Below, one piece after another: positions 60,941-64,000 of a DNA stretch of 64,000 nt. A program made the position numbers and the translations under genes. The stretch comes from Gelidibacter sediminis (GTDB lineage Bacteria > Bacteroidota > Bacteroidia > Flavobacteriales > Flavobacteriaceae). The notes under the pieces are model-generated. The model made no database searches. It was given only the letters and a program-made list of their open reading frames with translations, and was not told the origin of the DNA. Location: NCBI RefSeq assembly GCF_004364975.1, contig NZ_SOBW01000007.1, positions 1,116,001 through 1,180,000 on the forward strand. Reading direction: 5' to 3'. Each line of letters starts with the position of its first letter. Position 1 is the stretch's first letter.

Positions 60941-61969
60941 ATGCAACTTATTCTAAGACCTCATACTTTAAAATTACGCCACACTTTTACAATTTCAAGA
61001 GAATCTCATGATGAGCAACCTTCATTAGTCGTTGAATTGAGAGAAGATGGTTTTTCTGGATATGGCGAAGCTACTTCAAACCCGTATTATAATATTGGGG
61101 TAGATGAGATGATGCGGGATCTAAGGCAAATAGAACCGCTTATTACAAATTCGGCAGGCATGGAGCTTGAAGAATTTTGGGAGAAAATGGATTCGCAATT
61201 GCCTAACAATAAGTTTGCCCTATGTGCCTTAGATTTGGCTTATAATGACCTCTATGCCCGCAAAGAAGGAAAGCGCTTATATGAGCTTTGGAACTATGAT
61301 ATTTCCAACAACCCTTTAACTGATTATACTATTGGAATTGATACTATTGAGAAAATGGTCTCTAAGATGGAAGAAATGCCATGGCCAATTTATAAAATCA
61401 AGTTAGGTTCTGATAGAGACATTGAGATTGTTAAGGAATTACGAAAGCATACCGATTCAGTTTTTAGGGTAGATGCCAATTGTGGATGGACCGTAGACGA
61501 AACCATTTCCAATGCCATTGCACTGAAAGAATTAGGTGTGGAATTTATAGAACAACCCTTGCCAGCAGACGATTGGGAAGGCCATAAAAAAGTATTTGAA
61601 AACTCTGTTTTACCTATAATTGCTGACGAAAGCTGTCAGGTTGAAGCAGACATCGACAAATGTTTCCAACATTTCCATGGCGTAAATGTGAAACTGACCA
61701 AGTGTGGCGGACTGACCCCGGCACGACGCATGTTGATGAAAGCGAGACAGTTGGGAATGCACACCATGGTGGGTTGTATGACTGAATCTACCGTAGGAAT
61801 TTCGGCTATTGCCCATTTGTTGCCGTTGCTAGATTATGTAGATATGGATGGCGCGCTTTTGTTAGCTGAAGACATTGCTACTGGTGTTACTATTGAGAAT
61901 GGGATAGTCCATTACAGCGATTTAAATGGGACAGGTGTTACTTTAACCGTAAAACGTAATGACCATTGA
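60941..61969 (+). CDS. Dipeptide epimerase (enolase superfamily, L-Ala-D/L-Glu epimerase-like)
   Basis: The 342-aa enzyme of the MLE subgroup has catalytic Lys in YKIKLGS (about residues 151-157, the KxK motif), metal ligands Asp in VDANCGW (about 180-186), Glu in FIEQPLP and Asp in ADESCQ (about 233-238), and the opposing lysine in VKLTKCGGL (about 250-258). It epimerises the Glu of L-Ala-Glu dipeptides, as needed for peptidoglycan recycling. It overlaps the next PLP-enzyme gene by 11 bp, so the two probably act in one pathway. Confidence 0.93.
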   Translation: MQLILRPHTLKLRHTFTISRESHDEQPSLVVELREDGFSGYGEATSNPYYNIGVDEMMRDLRQIEPLITNSAGMELEEFWEKMDSQLPNNKFALCALDLAYNDLYARKEGKRLYELWNYDISNNPLTDYTIGIDTIEKMVSKMEEMPWPIYKIKLGSDRDIEIVKELRKHTDSVFRVDANCGWTVDETISNAIALKELGVEFIEQPLPADDWEGHKKVFENSVLPIIADESCQVEADIDKCFQHFHGVNVKLTKCGGLTPARRMLMKARQLGMHTMVGCMTESTVGISAIAHLLPLLDYVDMDGALLLAEDIATGVTIENGIVHYSDLNGTGVTLTVKRNDH

Positions 61970-63002
61970 ACATTTTCCAGATAGAATGGTTACAATTAAA
62001 GGTAAGCAATATCTTTATTTTGGGGGCACCTCTTATTTGGGAATGGCTACAAACTCTGAATTTCAACAATACTTAACTAATAGTATAAAACTATGGGGTA
62101 CCGCCTATGGTAGTTCTAGAAATGCCAATATAAAATTGAGCATTTATGACATAGCGGAAACGGTATTGGCTAAGATTATTGGAGCTGATGCAGCACTGAC
62201 CGTGTCATCTGGCACCCTAGCCGGAAAAATCGCAATAGATCATTTGTCCCAAAATCACAATACGTTTTACCATTACCCTAAAACCCATCCTGCAATTGTA
62301 AAACACTCGAGTTTGCCACTTTTCACAAATGGAAAATTGCATCCAAAATTGACTGATAATGTTGAAGAAGCTGTGGTCATTGCGGCCGACACCTTGCTTT
62401 CAATGGCCGTAAAACCTACAGATTTTGAATTTTTGAATGCTATTTCAACATCCAAACGCATTACCTTATTACTTGATGAATCCCATAGCTTAGGTATTGT
62501 TGGTGTGCGTGGAGAAGGAGCTTACAACAGCATCAATCATCCACGGATATCTCAAAAAATTATGATCAGCTCGTTAACAAAAGCCTATGGCTGTAGTGGT
62601 GGAGTTATTGCCGGTACAACTGACCTAGTGAAAATGCTTAAGGACGACCCTGTATTTATTTCTGCATCGGGGATGAATCCTATTTTCTTGCAAACCTTTG
62701 TTGATGCTCAACAACTATTGCAAAATCAACTTCAAAAATTACAGACGAATCTTCAGTTTTTATTTGGAGATGGTTTATTGTCAAAACAATTTATATATCA
62801 CCAAGACTACCCCGTCATCTATTCGCATAGTGATAGGATCTACCCCTATTTGAAATCGAAGGGTATTATCATTACTAATTTTAAGTATCCCAATTATGAC
62901 ACGTTGATGAATCGAATTGTAGTTACGGCCAATCATACCACCGAAGATTTGGAACATTTAAAATCTGCGTTAAACCAGTTTCAAAAAGAAACCCTTCATT
63001 AA
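61959..63002 (+). CDS. PLP-dependent aminotransferase class I/II fold enzyme (AONS/KBL-like)
   Basis: The 347-aa fold-type I PLP enzyme is shorter than the usual 390 aa of the alpha-oxoamine synthase group. Visible are NYLG-like GTSYLGMATNSEF, SRNANI (substrate region), the Asp that binds PLP in LLDESHSLGIVG (about residues 171-182), and the PLP lysine in ISSLTKAYGCSGG (about 204-216). The reaction is not determinable; the C-terminal domain is diverged (FKYPNYDTLMNRIVVTANHT). Co-transcription with the dipeptide epimerase (11-bp overlap) suggests a role in amino-acid or murein-peptide metabolism. Confidence 0.88.
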   Translation: MTIEHFPDRMVTIKGKQYLYFGGTSYLGMATNSEFQQYLTNSIKLWGTAYGSSRNANIKLSIYDIAETVLAKIIGADAALTVSSGTLAGKIAIDHLSQNHNTFYHYPKTHPAIVKHSSLPLFTNGKLHPKLTDNVEEAVVIAADTLLSMAVKPTDFEFLNAISTSKRITLLLDESHSLGIVGVRGEGAYNSINHPRISQKIMISSLTKAYGCSGGVIAGTTDLVKMLKDDPVFISASGMNPIFLQTFVDAQQLLQNQLQKLQTNLQFLFGDGLLSKQFIYHQDYPVIYSHSDRIYPYLKSKGIIITNFKYPNYDTLMNRIVVTANHTTEDLEHLKSALNQFQKETLH

Positions 63003-63020
63003 AATTTAATGAAGGGTTGT
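62989..63020. terminator. Hairpin over the end of the PLP gene, terminator for the SusD-like gene
   Basis: AACCCTTCATTAAA and TTTAATGAAGGGTT form a 14-bp stem with a minimal loop around 62990-63018. The T run lies on the minus-strand side, so it mainly fits the converging minus-strand gene. The PLP gene's stop codon is inside it. Confidence 0.7.
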
Positions 63021-63039
63021 GAAATTAAATTTAAAAAGT

Positions 63040-64000
63040 TTAATAAAGTGCGTCCCACCATACAGGGGTTACTGGCGTTTGTTGATTAGCTTCAACATTT
63101 TCTCTATTCCTGTTCAATTCAGTAGAGGGGTAACTCGCACGTCTAAACCATTGACCGGCATATTCGCCACTGGAATCCTCTTCCTCACGAATTGTTAATC
63201 CTGTAAATACATCGTCAGAGAAATTATAGCGTCTATGATCTACAAAAGACTCAGGATTGAGGAAGTTATGGATGTATTTCTCTTTCATAATATGATGTAG
63301 CATCAAATTGGCAGCACCAACGGCTATAGCATTATCGGCCAAATAATTTGTGCCATCTACATCATATTTGTCCATACTTGCTGCTATGCCTGCCAAATAA
63401 GCATCATAAGCAGTGGCGTTAGAGCCCATGCTTGTTGTGGTACCTCCATTAGCTAAAAATGCAGCCTCAGCTTTAATAAATAGTGCTTCTGCATAACTAA
63501 TAATCATAATTGGCGAATCAATATCAGTATAGTAACCACCTTCTACAAATCGGGCATTACCTGGAGTGCCATCAGGACTTACGCCGCCACCGCCACTAAC
63601 AAAGCCTTTCCATTCAGTACTTCCAGCGTCAGTAGTGCCGAAACGAGGCAACCTAGGATCAATGTCTAACAAACCGCTTTGAAAAGGGTAGTAATCGCCA
63701 TTCATAGAGCTCACCAATTGGCTGGCCAAATCATTGTGGAAATTACCTGTGTTTCTAGCCACAATTTCTTGAGCATACCACGGATTGATGGTACGTTCAT
63801 TATACGACATTTGGAAATCATCGTCATTGGAGGTAAACCCGTTAACCACTGTGTTCAATACGTCATTTGCAGAAACTTTACCAGTGTTGACTAAATGTAG
63901 TTGATACCGGGCTTTTAATGTATACGCTGCCCGCAACCATTTGTCAGTATCACCTCCATATATTAAATCTTCACTACCTAGGCTCAGGTCAGAGGTGTCT
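63040..64000 (-). CDS. SusD/RagB family nutrient-binding outer-membrane lipoprotein, 3' part
   Basis: The gene runs off the window end: the frame stays open to 64000, giving about 319 C-terminal residues of a protein usually near 500. Typical elements of the SusD-like group are the TPR-like helical parts around SYAEALFIKAEAAFLANGG and HHIMKEKYIHNFLNPESFVD, and the C-terminus ending TPVWWDALY, which fits the SusD-like_2 subgroup. It caps a TonB-dependent SusC-type porin that takes up oligosaccharides or peptides; the partner gene is expected just beyond the window edge. Confidence 0.88.
   Translation of the reverse strand, partial: DTSDLSLGSEDLIYGGDTDKWLRAAYTLKARYQLHLVNTGKVSANDVLNTVVNGFTSNDDDFQMSYNERTINPWYAQEIVARNTGNFHNDLASQLVSSMNGDYYPFQSGLLDIDPRLPRFGTTDAGSTEWKGFVSGGGGVSPDGTPGNARFVEGGYYTDIDSPIMIISYAEALFIKAEAAFLANGGTTTSMGSNATAYDAYLAGIAASMDKYDVDGTNYLADNAIAVGAANLMLHHIMKEKYIHNFLNPESFVDHRRYNFSDDVFTGLTIREEEDSSGEYAGQWFRRASYPSTELNRNRENVEANQQTPVTPVWWDALY

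Noticed and set aside
1-64000. tRNA or rRNA genes
   Set aside because: I looked for cloverleaf-like ends with CCA and for rRNA core sequences on both strands and found none; short tRNAs could be missed without a covariance search.

Overview
The window looks like a chromosomal segment of a gliding member of the Flavobacteriaceae (phylum Bacteroidota). The evidence is low G+C coding sequence, Bacteroidota-type promoters (TTG, 19-21 nt spacer, TAnnTTTG), gliding/type IX secretion genes (sprE, gldH), a SusD-family lipoprotein, an S46 dipeptidyl peptidase, a hemC-hemD fusion and an ATP synthase operon without atpD/atpC. It is mostly core genome. No prophage, transposase, CRISPR array, rRNA or tRNA was found. 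The unusual content is in the intergenic DNA, which carries several families of short repeats and hairpins, and in two small 'passenger' genes lodged between housekeeping genes.

Layout. 1-2944: the 3' part of sprE, a bactofilin, an AtpZ-like protein and a small membrane protein. 2977-8179: the ATP synthase operon atpB-E-F-H-A-G behind its own promoter; most of its gaps contain a different repeat or hairpin, and a 51-bp tandem hairpin array starts in the last codons of atpG. 8538-15753: a secreted protein, lipid-linked sugar flippase, dUTPase, sugar nucleotidyltransferase, then an envelope operon (TPR protein, DUF4292-type lipoprotein, EnvC-like murein hydrolase activator). 15933-20911: thioesterase, HU/SPOR protein, dprA, trpS, PlsC-type acyltransferase. 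20962-24600 (minus): a lipoprotein, ECF sigma factor and trans-envelope barrel protein forming one regulatory operon, then recA. 24976-25150: a 7-bp tandem array just upstream of trhO. 26646-30748: PSP1/RicT-like protein, gldH, PBP1A. 30923-32692: scoA and scoB, separated by a four-helix-bundle gene with inverted-repeat flanks. 33022-33176: a candidate small transcript. 33345-37992 (minus): exonuclease, serine hydrolase, ogt, CNNM/CBS protein, Lrp-type regulator.

38139-49565 is a divergent heme cluster. Minus strand: hemA, hemCD, hemE, an EI24-type membrane protein, a GNAT acetyltransferase, hemF, hemB. Plus strand: AraC-type regulator, hemH, MATE transporter, hemJ. Together these cover glutamyl-tRNA to protoheme except hemL. 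The intergenic region contains a promoter for each side and a 16-bp palindrome overlapping the plus-strand -7 box.

49673-64000: sensor kinase, enoyl-CoA hydratase, DPP7-like peptidase, radical SAM protein, HD phosphohydrolase, a GxxExxY gene between direct repeats, acyl-ACP desaturase with an acyltransferase, a Cys-rich secreted protein, bacilliredoxin, TerB/DnaJ protein, dipeptide epimerase with a PLP enzyme, and a SusD-like lipoprotein cut by the window end.

No wholly new multi-gene defence or metabolic system is apparent. The best leads are the repeat families (7-bp arrays, a GAGCGCA-loop element whose stems covary, start-codon-proximal hairpins), a GCAACC-N15-CATCT motif suggesting an ECF sigma regulon, the two passenger-gene elements, and small transcripts near recA and scoB. 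All functional calls come from reading the sequence; no database search was run.
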